A stretch of DNA of 64,000 bases from Ottelia alismoides. Taxonomy: Eukaryota; Streptophyta; Magnoliopsida; Alismatales; Hydrocharitaceae. The first letter of the stretch is position 1. Each line of letters starts with the position of its first letter. The stretch is taken from NCBI GenBank assembly GCA_037367405.1, contig JAZKJV010005531.1, positions 1-64,000 on the forward strand, read 5' to 3'. The translations under genes and the position numbers were made by a program. Shown here piece after piece: positions 44,836 through 56,600 of the stretch. The notes beneath the pieces were generated by a model that saw nothing but the letters and a program-made list of their open reading frames with translations, ran no database searches and was not told where the DNA came from.

Positions 44836-45063
44836 CCTCCACCTCCAGCCACATTCACGCCTATCCGCCAATACGTGAGGAACCCTAGAGCTCAGAACGT
44901 TCGATTGGTGACACCAATTGGCCTTATCTTCGAGCGAAGACAGGCGTCTTCTCCGGCGAGCTCCGCCGTGTCGCAGCCTCCCTCCGCGAAGCTGCCCGAG
45001 CTCGGGACCCTACTGATCCCTCGAGCGACGACCTGGAGCTCAAAACTGAGCTCCAATCCCTAA

Positions 45064-45368
45064 GTAACCCCCTTCCATCCTCTCCGATCTCTTCTTGATT
45101 TTCTCTTTACTTTTCTCCGAATTAATTCCACCTCCATCAACGTTTTCTCGCTCCATCTTCACCTCGCCGAGCTCCGCGACGGAGCTCTGATCTTCGCGCA
45201 CTCATCCATAGCTTCAAACACCGCACTCCACCTTCCATCGACTCCAGCTCCGCCACCTTGACGGAGCACCATCGCCGGATCACTCACACTCCGCCATAGG
45301 CCTCGCCGTTCTCTTTCCACATCTCCACGCACAACACGCGTGCTTCGGCTATCGCTAACCCCTTGCAG
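45064..45368 (+). other. Intron-like segment in the 43529 LTR leader (305 bases)
   Basis: Donor CCCTAA|GTAACC, T-rich start, CGCTAAC branch motif (about 45354-45360), acceptor CCCCTTGCAG|GTGATT. The solo LTR of the same family has a 307-base counterpart. Confidence 0.5.
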
Positions 45369-45609
45369 GTGATTATTCATTTACTGATCGGAAGCTCACT
45401 TCGAGCTTCATCGCCAGCGAGCTCCGGCGTGCCTCCTTCGCTCCTGGGACCCTTGGACGCTTCGTTGCACCGCCATGCATCTTCCGAGATATCTCCGAGC
45501 CTCCGGAGAGCTTCACCGACGACAGGAGGGACGGGCGGAGCCAAGCAAGCTACGCCGGAGCCCCGCCAACTCCTCCGTAGGTGGCGGAGGACCGTTGAGG
45601 ACGAAGTAC

Positions 45610-45900
45610 AGCCACCGTTCGATCATCTTGATCGAACAGTCTGAAGCCATCCACGTCGCCAGTCAACCGGAGCATCACAGAGCTGTTGGATCCTTCTAGA
45701 TCCAACAATGTTTAGCGCGCCACGTCGTCATCTAAGGAGCAAGCTCCATCACTGTTGGATCGATCAGTGATCCTATGATCGCTGATCAGCCACGTCGCCT
45801 CACTCCGCACCGTTAGATCGTTCAACGATCTGACGGACTCGTCTTCGCCACGCGTCTTCATCCCGCAGTCGTTGGATCACCCTTGATCCAACGGTCTTGA
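45610..45900. repeat. Cluster of short palindromes in the 43529 LTR
   Basis: In under 300 bases: TTCGATCATCTTGATCGAA (about 45617-45635), GTTGGATCCTTCTAGATCCAAC (about 45686-45707), TGATCCTATGATCGCTGATCA (about 45769-45789), TTAGATCGTTCAACGATCTGA (about 45812-45832) and GTTGGATCACCCTTGATCCAAC (45871-45892). All are GATC-centred inverted repeats with 4-7-base loops. Confidence 0.75.
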
Positions 45901-47170
45901 TCGCGCCACGATGACTGGTCCGAGCCTCTACCCCGACCTCTAGGCTCGGACCACCCGAAGCTACTCCGAGCCTCCAGCCGAACCTCCAGGGCACCCGAGC
46001 CTCGTCCCGAGCTGCCGACGCCACCCGAGCCTAGGTCGCCCCACATGAGGAGCACGTGCGGCCTGGGTAAATTGCACTGAGGCCCTGGGAACTTTCATAA
46101 ATTGCAAACTAGTCCCTGTGAAGTGCATCCACGTGAGGAGCACGTGCGACAGTGGAGAAATTGCATTCCACCCCCCCTTCACTATAGGTAATTGCATTAA
46201 GGTCCCTGTTAGCATATTTATTTTTATGTAATTTTTATTTTCTATATTGCAGTTATACCCATGTCTTTGCACGCATATCTAGGTGTCATATTTCATCATT
46301 TTTAAGTTTTAAAAAATGCATGTTGTAGCTTAACTTGTCCTTGATCTTGTGTGACATTTGTCATATTTTTATGGTGTCAATAGAATTTTTAATTAATTAA
46401 TTGGTTTATTTCTGTGATATTTTGCTCAATTGGACCTTTTAATTAATAGTTAATTCTTTGTAACTCCAAAAATTCCCAAAAAATCGCAGTAGCTCTAGGA
46501 TAATTAATTTAACATTGCATAAAAATTTCATCTCATTTGCACACATTTCGAGGCCTAAATAAATTAATTGGTGATTTTCTTAATTCATTTTTAATAGGTT
46601 CATTTCACATTAAAATTAAGGTCTGATAATTTACCTAGATTCCTCATCATTAGATCTATCTAGGATAGGTTTAGTTCCCCAAAATTTTGTGATTTGATAT
46701 TTATTAGAATTAAATTAGTGAAAATCACCCTGCATTTATTTTAAATTCATAGTTAATTCAATTAGTGTCAGATAATTCCAAAAAGATTAGGGTAGCTTAA
46801 TTTCACCATATTTCATCATCTGGCCAATTTTCATTATTTTTGGACTTTATTTGAACATATTTTTGATTTAACTGCAAAATTGGCTTGATATTGCATGTGT
46901 CCTGCATAGAAAATTGAAAAAGACCAAAAAAAATATATTCCTCGAAAATCGAACACTGAAACTTTGCTAAAAATTCACATAAGGAGACAGATGCCTCCCT
47001 GAGATCGACCTTGGACTTCACCAAGTAAAAAAATTGCCGCTTGAAATTAACTTGATTAAATTAAAAGTGATTTTTGATATTCCCTCTCGTTATCCGACTG
47101 CAACGAATACTTATAATTAATTTGGACATTAATCTGACCTAATTAACCAAGGATAACGGGAGGCTTATCA

Positions 47171-48055
47171 ACGTGCCGTTAGAGGTCGTATACAGCTTGT
47201 GCAGGATCCGTTGTAGCAGACACCGATCAGCATCAGATACCGGACTTAGACCTCTCTCTCTGACCAGTTAACTACAGTTCTTCGCGATTAGAAATTGCTC
47301 ATCTAAGGTTGTTTTCTTCTTGCATAATTTAGATTAGTTTTATTTCTGTCTTTAAATTTATGCGTGGATCACCTTGCATGTAGAGTGCTGGCGACAGGTA
47401 TGCATCTCTTACTTTGCATGCATCATAGTATTTGATCGCACATCGGCTTTTTCGACTTCTCCCCCCTGTTTTTGGACTTTAAATAATCAAGAGATTAAAA
47501 AATTCATTAGGCATTTGCTTTCTTATTGAAAAATACCATAAAAAGTGATAACTATAAAATTGGGACTGCCAATCAAACTTGATCCTAAGAGACACCTCAC
47601 TTAAAAATTTATCTTGGGAGAGTCATCCCTCATTGTTTGGTTTGTTTGCACGCACGAGAGAGTGACACGCACACTAGGCTAGAGCCATACATGAACTCTC
47701 ATTAGACTATTGGTCTTGGGGTTAGTCGTTCTCCAATGAGGATCGCTCCAGTCTCTGACAAAGCGGGTTGTGATATCCTTAACAGAGCGAGTTGATCGAG
47801 TAGCCGGTAAATGGTTCGCAACTTGTACTGATTGGGAAAGATCTATCTTTGGGATTGGGACAGTCTCTTAGGAGCATCGGGTTCCTAACAGCTCGCTTAA
47901 TCGCTCTGCAAGACTGGATTGTCACCTAAATAAAATTGACAAGATAAAAGACCGAATATTCATGGTCATCAGCTCAGCGTTGCGTAGGTGAATTGGGGGT
48001 TTTATTGCCAATCTTGTTTGTTTCCAGATCCCATATGCCTTTCTGCTAGATCACG
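47171..48055 (+). other. 5' leader of the pol-bearing element
   Basis: Sequence between the LTR and the gag remnant, without coding homology. It begins ACGTGCCGTTAGAGGTCG, which is at best a decayed primer site (compare TGGCGCCGTTGCCGGGGA). A block near 47730-47800 (CTGACAAAGCGGGTTGTGAT, CCTTAACAGAGCGAGTTG) resembles the leader of the LARD-like element near 15495-15545, supporting its identity as a retrotransposon leader. Confidence 0.6.
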
Positions 48056-48599
48056 ATGATGGGTCGGATGTCCCTTAGGCAGCCTTTGGCTGCACCGCTT
48101 TCGAGCACTCTACCCCACTCATCTAGGCAGGTTCGAGAGAGCTTAGAACCGCTCTCCGAACCCGAGTTCGATTCCACCCTGTTCCCCCTCAATCACCCTT
48201 TCTCCAGTCCCGAGGTGCCTGAGAAGAGACTAGCGCAGATATTCATTCATTTGACGGCACATGATTTTAGGTCTTTTGCCTTTGTAGAGACTCAAGAGAT
48301 GGCCAACAGCAAGGAGCACACTGATGGGCAACCCCAGAGTACCACATATGTTCTAGATCAAGGCGCCATCAACAACACACTTTTAACCTCCCTGGAGACG
48401 TTGTAGAGACAGATTAGAGTCCAGGGAGACTTCATGGTAGAGGTGAGCAGAGAGAAGGCACAAATGCGAGCTGACCGAGGAGAACCGAACCGAGCAGGAA
48501 GTGGAGAGATACCAGAGTTTGGAGGAGGAGATGGAGGTCGTGCTAGCATCAAGTACAGATACACCAGCAGGGCATCCTTCACCAGTTTTACATGATCAG
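48056..48599 (+). pseudogene. Gag remnant (N-terminal), most of gag and protease deleted
   Basis: An open stretch from 48056 to a TAG near 48406 (MMGRMSLRQPLAAPLS...MANSKEHTDGQ), then decayed sequence into pol. Its place between leader and pol is that of gag, but no gag core, zinc knuckle or protease motif was seen, so about 1.5-2 kb appears lost. Assignment rests on position. Confidence 0.5.
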
Positions 48600-51568
48600 T
48601 GAGAGTTCTCCCATTCAGATACGGTTGCCTTCACACAGACCTTTCAGAGGCCATATTTGTCAGCTCCCAGTTGTCCTGAACTAAAGCCTTTACCGCAGTC
48701 GTTGAAGTATATATTCCTTGCTGGAGAGCATGAGATGTGTCTAGTCATTATCTCAACAGATTTGACTGGAGAGCAAGAATCTCGTTTGATGGAGGTTCTT
48801 GAAAGGAACCGCAAGGCGATAGGATGGAGTGTAGCTGATCTCCATGGGATAAGTCTGGCTCTGTGCTCCCACCATATCTATCTTGAGGAGGATGCGAAGC
48901 CGTCGCGTGAGTTCCAGCGACGACTGAACCCGAATCTTCGAGAGGTAGTCATGAAGGAAATATCGAAATGGTGTAGCACCAATTTTATCTACCCCATCGT
49001 CGACTCCAAGTGGGTTAGTCCATTACATGTGGTGACCAAGAAGACGGGCATCACTATAGTTGTGAGTGAGTCTGGAGAAGAGATAGCTACCTAGGTACCC
49101 ACTTCTTGGAGGGTCTGTATGGACTACAGACGATTGAATCAGGCCACTAAGAAGAATCATTTCCCGCTGCCTTTTATTGATCATATTATTGAGAGGCTAG
49201 CTGGGAAGAGTTACTACTGCTTTCTTGACGGGTACTCCGGATGCAATCAGGTGACCATAGCGCCCGAAGACCAGGACAAGATGACATTCACCTGTCAGTT
49301 TGGGACTTATGCTTTTAGACGGATGCCCTTTGGTCTATGTAATGCCCCGGCGACATTCCAAAGGTGCATGTTGTCCATATTTTCGGACATGGTGGGTGAC
49401 TGTTTAGAGGTCTTCATGGATGACTTCTCGGTTTACGGCGACGAGTTTGATGCTTGTCTTGATTGCCTAGACCGTGTTCTTCAACATTGCATAGAGGTCC
49501 ATCTTGTCTTATCTTGGGAGAAGAGTCACTTCATGGGGACTCAGGGGATGGTGCTTGGTCATATCATCTCCAACAGGGGCATGGAGGTTGATCCGACCAA
49601 GGTGGATATCATCAGGAAACTCAATCTACCGTCCAACCTGCGACAGTTACGGTCTTTTCTGGGGCATGTCGGTTTCTATTGACATTTCATTCACGACTTT
49701 AGCAAGATTGCCCGATCGTTGACTGATTTGCTAATGAAAGACACCAAGTTCATTGTAGATAATAAGTGCCTTGCGTCATTTGAGACTCTCAAGAGCTTAG
49801 TTGTTGAGGCTCCTATCCTCCAGCTGCCTGATTGGTCTCTCCCATTCGAGATCATGATGGATGCCTCCGATTTTACCGTAGGGGCCATGCTGGGACAGTG
49901 GAGGGATGGAGTGTCATTTGCCATTCACTACTCTAGCTGTACATTGGATGTCGCGCATCAGAATTATATTGTTACAGAGAAAGAAATGCTAGCTATAGTC
50001 TTTGCCCTGGACAAGTTCAGATCGTATATTCTTGGATCCAAAGTGACTATCTTTACTGATCATATTATCATTAGGTACCTCATGTCTAAGAAGGATGCCA
50101 AAGCAAGAATGACCAGATGGATCATTCTACTCCGAGAGTTTGATATTGAGATTAAGGATAAACCTGTAGTCAAGAATGTGGTGGCGGATCATCTCTCCCG
50201 ATTAGATTATCTTAAGGAATCTGAGCAGATTAATCCTATTTCAGAAACCTTTCCAGATGAGGCGATCCTTGTTATCGCCTCTCTCCCATGGTACGCCGAC
50301 ATTGTGAACTATCTTGTTGCCAAGAAAGTTCCACAAGGTTGGCCCAGACAGCGACTTGAGACTTTCCTTGCGAAGGCCAAGTCCTACCATTGGGAGGATC
50401 CCATCCTTTATCATGAAGGAGGGGATAGCGTCTGGTGTCGGTGCATTTCTCAGGAGGAGTACCACAGCGTCCTCACATACTGCCACAAGCTTGAGGCAGG
50501 AGGACATCATTCTGGGAGGAGAACAGCACATAAAGTGCTCCAATCTGGTCTATGGTGACCTACCCTCTTCAAGGACTATGATGAACTCGTGAAGAGGTGT
50601 ACTGACTGTCGGAGGATGGGCACTTGTGGACAACGTGATATGATGTCGATGCATCCCATTCGCTTCTGTGAGGTTTTTGATGCATGGGGCATTGATTTAA
50701 TGGGTCCATTCCCTAAAAGTCAGGGATTTGAGTACATTATGTTGGTTGTTGACTATGTGAGTCATTGGATTGAGGTCATTCCCGCCCGAACCGCAAATGC
50801 TAAGACTGTTTGCAAATTTTTGAGGAAGAATATCATTTCACGGTTTGGGGTGCCTAGAGTATTGATATCTGATGGGGGTCTCACTTTATCAATGACAAGG
50901 TAAATTCCCTTGCTAAAGAGTCTAGTATAGACCATCGAGTTGCCACTCCATATCATCCTCAGACCAATGGTCTTGCTGAAGTATCGAACAGGGAGATCAA
51001 GATGATATTGCAGAAGGTAGTCCAACCAGACCGAAAGGATTGGTCACAGCTTTTGGACTCGGTCTTGTGGGCATATCGAACTTCCTTCAAGACTCCTTTG
51101 GGTACATCTCCCTTTCTTCTCATTTTTGGCAAGCCCTGCCATTTACCTGTTGAGATTAATCACAAGTCACTATGGGTTGTCATTGATATATTATTAGATC
51201 CATAGAGTATAGGAGATCAAGGGAAGGCAGAATTGGCAACCTTGGAAGAGCTTACAGATACAACCCTTTCAAGCAGCCTACAATATAAGGAGCGAGTAAA
51301 GATATGGTATGATTCTCATATCAGTCATAAGCAGTTTGAGCCAGATCAGAGAGTATGGTTGTTTGATGCCAGGCTTAGATTATTTCCAGGGAAATTACAG
51401 AGTAAGTGGAAAGGACCATACCTGGTCTGAAAGGTGCATGATAATGGTAGTATCGACATATCTGAAATGTCATCTGAGTCCACCTTTCGTGTTAATGGTC
51501 AGCGCCTCAAACCATATCTAGATCATGAGTCGTTGATTGTTGACTTAGCCCCGATTCATTTTGCATGA
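48600..51568 (+). pseudogene. Athila-like Ty3/gypsy pol: reverse transcriptase, RNase H, integrase; six breaks
   Basis: Domains in order: linker (ELKPLPQSLKYIFLAGE, 48670), RT N-terminus (YPIVDSKWVSPLHVVTKK, about 48990), MDYRRLNQATKKNHFPLPFI (49119), FLDGYSGCNQ (about 49220), RRMPFGLCNAPATFQRCM (about 49320), and the catalytic box FMDDFSVYGD (about 49415). RNase H follows (FEIMMDASDFTVGAMLGQ, about 49846; ADHLSRL, about 50190), then integrase (YCHKLEAGGHHS and [35 protein letters not shown] as D, D, E) and the tail TFRVNGQRLKPYL. Breaks: TAG 49093, TGA 49681, TGA about 50558, frameshift about 50887, TAG about 51203, TGA about 51430. With one or two repaired readings it would be nearly complete, so decay is moderate. 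Non-functional as it stands. Confidence 0.95.
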
Positions 51569-53602
51569 GATGTGGTCTTTGACTCACATAAGTTGCATCT
51601 CGTGCCTGATTATCACTGTCTTCCATCGTGTATAGATCCAGATGTCCATATCATCTCATTCTTTAGTCTAACATCCCATCTGCATCTTGTGATTATGCTA
51701 CACTTAGGGTGTGTTTTACCCTAAGTATAGGGGGCATCAGATTTTTTATTATTCTGTTGATTCTTTTTACCTCTGTTTTGCTGCCTATACTTAGGGATAT
51801 TTTACCCTAGGTATAGGGGAGGTAGACATTGTACATCCTTTCACTCGGTTTTCCCTTTATTTACATTTTGTTATACTTAGGATTACTTGATCCTAAGTAT
51901 AGGGAAATCACCAAACTCCATTCTTGTTATTCTTTGATTAGTCGATGTAGTATAGCCTTTCTTTTCACTTCCCTATACTAAGCATGAGTTATGTCTTCTT
52001 CATCGCTCTTTGTTCACTCTGAGGACATCATTCGAGCTAAGTATAGGGGGGTGTCGTATATATTATATATATACTTTAGCCATAACTCGTACTTTGTGTG
52101 AGTGTGTTAATAAATAAAATGGCTAAAATCCTTTATATAAAATCATAAAAAAATAATTTTTTTCTTGTACATAAAATCCTTTCTTGCACATACATAGTTA
52201 TTCCTAAAAATTATTTTTATACAAATGTTTGTAAAAATGTTTTGCTTGTAAAGAATTTGTAAATACTTTTGGTATCAAAATTATGTATACATAATTTTTA
52301 TAAAATGTTTGAAAAATAAAATTTTGCAAAAAAAACCCGTGTGTAAATGTCTGTAAATAGTTTGCAAAACTTCTGCATTCATTCATGCATTCAAACATTT
52401 TTCAAAAATTTTGCACATGTTCAAAACTATGCATAAAAAGATTTTTGTATATACTTGTATATTCTTATGAATCATATTTGTCATTTAAACTAGCCTCGAA
52501 TTAATTTGGAAAATGGAGCTTGGATAAGACCTTAATCCACTTAAATATAATAGGAACCTTATAGGATTTAGGGTTGAGACTCTTCAGGTCCATTGGTGAC
52601 TTAATTCTCTGAGTCCACTAGGCTATGATCACATGTCATCTTGATGAGCCTAAGTAGAACACTTAATAACACACACATGACTCTCACAGATAATGGCTTT
52701 ACTTGCACCAACACTCTACACTCAACTCTATACGGATGAGGTGGTGAGGAGGCAGTTTCCTTTGGCTTGGGGTAGCATACGATGGTAGTACTTCTAGGCG
52801 GAACCTCTTGTCTTTCTTTAGGGAAGGAAGTGTGCCTCAACTTGGTCTGGCGGTGTTGAGGTCTAAAGACAGGAGTTGTGGGTTGCGATAATGCATCAAA
52901 AGAGGGATAGTCTACTGACTCAAGAAGAAAAAGTCCTTATATATATATATATATGTTGCACCATGTAGATATGTTGTACATATGCACATAAAAAAATGTG
53001 CCAAAGAAAGAAAAACTCCAAAAAAGTGGTGGGTCTGATAGAAAATGAAATACCTGCTGGAGCATATATAGCCAAATAAAGCAAAGCTTATGTTACCCAT
53101 TCTCATGAAGCTTGTAGCGGGAAACTTAGCTACACTGGTTGGGCTCCCGAGGCCATGGCTACATCGGTCATGGTCCATTCTCTTCTTTCCCTCTTCTTGA
53201 GCCAGTTGAACTTGAACTTAGAAGGGAATACCCTGCTCCTCGAGGAAAGAGCTGCTAGCTAGAGCATTAGAGTTACCTTGTTGAGGGAGGTTGTTGCCTT
53301 GTCATTTCTGAGGTGGGGAGCTACATATCACTGACACGGTATAAGAAAAGATTCATGGTCATTAGAGTTTGTGTATGTAGACTTGCTCTGATCTGGATTA
53401 TCGAGGAGTCCCGACCATAGATTGGTGGAACTTAGAGGCTATTGAGTCTTAAACTTAGGTCCAAATAAGGTTCTGACAAATTAATATTCCAAAGGTCTGA
53501 CTGAGCTCGATACTTCAATTTAATGAAGACAAGTTTAATAATCAACCTTGATTCTCCTTCTTTTTCATTTCTTTTCTTTTTCACTTCTTTTTCAAATAAA
53601 TG
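51569..53602 (+). other. 3' non-coding internal region of the pol-bearing element
   Basis: About 2 kb between pol and the polypurine tract, with a hairpin array at its start, AT-rich middle (52080-52500), a (TA)n run at 52936-52955, and blocks homologous to 41614-43514. No envelope-like frame was seen. Confidence 0.7.
51699..52050 (+). repeat. Hairpin/polypurine array, copy 2 on the plus strand (4 modules)
   Basis: Module 5: TACACTTAGGGT (51699-51710) and ACCCTAAGTATA (51718-51729), GGGGG. Module 6: TATACTTAGGG (51786-51796) and CCCTAGGTATA (51805-51815), GGGGAGG. Module 7: TATACTTAGGAT (51872-51883) and ATCCTAAGTATA (51890-51901), perfect 12-bp arms, GGG. Module 8, large loop: AAGCATGAGTTATGTC (about 51980) and GAGGACATCATTCGAGCTAAG (52021-52041), TATAGGGGGG. 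It is followed by GTGTCGTATATATTATATAT, as in copy 1. Confidence 0.9.
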
Positions 53603-53638
53603 TTTGCTAAGGGACTAGCAAAGGTAAAGTATAGGGGG
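53603..53638 (+). promoter_or_regulatory. Hairpin plus polypurine tract before the 53639 LTR
   Basis: TTTGCTA-AGGGAC-TAGCAAA (53603-53622) then GGTAAAGTATAGGGGG directly before the LTR start. Same layout as at 16949 and 43493, with a different but still pairing stem. Confidence 0.85.
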
Positions 53639-56600
53639 TGATGAATCCTTGATTCTCACTCTTTATTGTTTTATTTTAGCTATTTGTCTTGGCAAAGCGT
53701 CATGTAAATAGGTGTAAATACAATAAGTTAACATTCAGCGTGCATATGTTAACTTTGTATATTTAGCATGTATTTGTGCAAAAATAAAAGAATAAAGAAA
53801 AAGAAAATGGAAGGAGGTATTTAGAATAAATACAGAGTGACCCAAACCCCAAGAGAAGGTCAAGCATTGGCCTAATCGCTAAATATAATAAGTAGAGAGA
53901 GATAGGGCTTACACTATATTGTAAATATTACTCATAGATGTAAATAATTATTTTAGATAAAATAAAAATAAAAATGTTCTTTTTACCTCCTTGTATGTAG
54001 TCCTAAAAATAAAATAAAAAACAGAAAAATAAAATAAAAATTAAAATAAAATCTTCTCTCACTTATACAAAATACAAGTATATATGTCTCACTCCCTATT
54101 TATTATATACCTGTAAATAAATAATAAAAATAAAACAAAAATTATTTTATACCTCAAAAATTATGTTGTAAATAAAAAATATAAAAATTGGTGTATTCGT
54201 GTGAAAATATAAAAATAAAAATTATTGCACATAATACATAGGTATATTATACCTGTACATAATACATTATACTATATAAAGATTAATTTATGTTTCATAA
54301 AAATAAATAAAAATCATAGAAAAATAGCTAGAAAAATAATAAATATTTTTTAATTTGTATACTTTTTATTTTAAAGCCATCTACTATTTTTTATTGAATT
54401 TGTATGTATTATGTAAATTCTTGTTTTCTAGTTGGTCCAGGAGGGTTTGTTGACCCTAGTCAATGCCCCCTCTTAGCTCGGGTGGGGTCGAAAACCCGTC
54501 GCCGAAGTCTTTTCTCTGATTTTTCCCACCCGAATCCGAGCTCCTCTCACCTTGATTCTTGGACCATTGATTCCTCAGACCTTCGTGATCCTCGCGGATT
54601 CCTTGGATGATCTGAATCGCTCTCGGGTCTCGCGCTTTTTGCCGATTCTTCTAGATCCTCGACTCTCTATATAGCATCTCTTCCGCCTCCTAGGAGCCCT
54701 AGCTCGTTCCACGCCCCTCCTTCCAGCCCTAGCCACCTCAGGTTAAGTGACAGCTACCGGAGGGACCCCTCGGATTGGAGTTTTATGGTCAGGAGAGGTA
54801 GCTCAGCTACGTGGTCAGCGAGCGCCTTCCGCAACGAGGTCGGGGCCATTACCTCATCAACCATCTTCGCCTGGAGCTCAGGAATCCTCCTAGATCTTCA
54901 GGTAACCATTCTATCCCCCGCTACTCGCCATTTGACCCATTCTTTCCATTCCGCACCGCCGCCCGTTCACCTGCTCCAACCAGCTGGTCAGAGCACCAAT
55001 ATCCAAACCCATTCCTTCAGATCGACGCACCGCATCACCCTCCATCCTCCCTTGCAATCTGTTCACCCTATATCCCAACCATCGGGTTGAGATTAGGATC
55101 GATCTCCCTCCCTCACGTTCGTCGGAGATCCCCAACCGCCTCACCACCGTTTCTTTCGTTTCCAACTCCAATAACCCCGACCGGAGCTTCGCGTTGAGTC
55201 CAGCTTGCCTTCACAGGTACTAACGCATACGGGGAGCCTAGTTCACGCCTCCAGAGGATCCTATGGAGCTGCTCCAGGTCCCTCTTCACCGCCACGCACA
55301 TCCGGCCGGTAGCTTCTCCATCGGATCCATCCATTCGGGGTGTTTCCATGACCTTGCCGGACCCTTATGATCGATCGTAGTCGAAGATCCCATTTGAGAC
55401 TCTGGTGAAGGTCGTCGTGGTCTTGTTCTTCCAGGCCCAGCCTTGCCAGATCTGATCAGAGCCGCCAACTGGGGTAACTTTTGGGCCATTGGATCTGACG
55501 CCCTGATGTATCTGAGCCTCACGTAGTCGACATTATCTGAAGCGTTAGATCTGACATAGCAGACGATCCGCACCGCACGTCCCCGCTTCCATCAAAGCAC
55601 GTTACACGTCCCCCACGTGCTCCGCACGTACCCTGCAAGGGTATTTTGTGTTATCTTACCTGCAGTTTTTATGCTTTATTTCCTAGTCTATTAAATAAAC
55701 TTGTCGCTCAAACTTTTTGCTTATTAGTCCCTTATGTTTTCAGTATTTGCATTTTAGTCCCTATAAATCTGAGGCACATGCTATCCCACGTGACTTGTTG
55801 GGGTTATTTGCATGTATTATCCTAAACTTTTGAGTTGTTATGGATTGAATGAAAGTTTATGATATTTACAATTATACCCATGTGAACCAAGGTCACGTGT
55901 GGAGTGCATGTTTATCTGAGATTTTTGCAATATTAGCCCTGTGTTTTTATTGAATGTTAATATTTGGCCTGAAACTTTGGCATAATTGCAAATAGGTCCC
56001 TACAACCCGTGTGCTTGTTTTTGCTTGGAATAAATATCAATTTAATTCCAAAAATTCCGCAAAAAATTCTATGTGTACCTGCTAGCTCCTAGTAATTATT
56101 ATGATTTTTGGAATTAATTTTGTTTAGTATTTTATTTTATAAAAATAAAAACCCTTAAAAAGTGTCATGTTTCTTTTCCAAAATACTAAAAGATATAAAA
56201 AATATCAGAAAAATTCTATAAAAATTTGTGTGATGTTTATCTTTGTGTGCTTTTACTCCAGTACAATTATTGTTGTACTCTTCTTTTATAAAAACCATAA
56301 AAATCACAAAAGACTAAAAATCTTATAAAAATAATTAAAAATTATACAAAAAAATGGGATTTCAATTTCTGTAGTTAGATCTTTTTAATTACGTTATAAT
56401 AAAAATCATAACCAAGACATTTGGGCATTTTTACTATTTTAAATCTACCTTTTAGCCCTGGTTGTATATGGTGTTTCTGTTTTGATTTTCTTTTTTTATA
56501 AAATCAAACAAAAATCAGAAAAATACCACAAAATTACCAAAAACATTTGCATATTTGAAAAAATATAAAAATACTTTCATTTCTTATTTTGGAGTATTTT

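Larger units (their letters stand above)
43529..47170 (+). mobile_element. Full-length 3642-bp LTR of an Athila-like family
   Basis: It runs from TGATGAATCTATGATTCATCA, a 9-bp palindrome around TAT, to GGCTTATCA. It is the same family as the solo LTR at 3347-6611. Internal landmarks: U3 hairpin (44042-44086), CCGTTGGATC palindrome (44560-44583), TATAAAT (44829-44835), intron-like segment (45064-45368), a cluster of palindromes (45610-45900) and an AT-rich U5. A polypurine tract lies to its left and a leader-like region to its right, so it is either a shared LTR of a tandem element or the end of one element joined to another. Confidence 0.88.

Noticed and set aside
43529..47170. Idea that this LTR is a solo LTR inserted into another element
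   Set aside because: No 5-bp duplication (left flank GGGGT, right flank ACGTG), and a hairpin plus polypurine tract sits directly on its left, as for a true 3' LTR.
47171..47190. Possible primer binding site ACGTGCCGTTAGAGGTCG
   Set aside because: Only a few bases agree with the tRNA-Asp site and it does not begin TGG. Left as an uncertain decayed site rather than listed.
51699..52050. CRISPR-like or ordinary tandem repeat explanation for the hairpin array
   Set aside because: Spacing is irregular (about 60-90 bases), repeats are inverted rather than direct, and the same array recurs at the same place in three retroelements of a plant genome.
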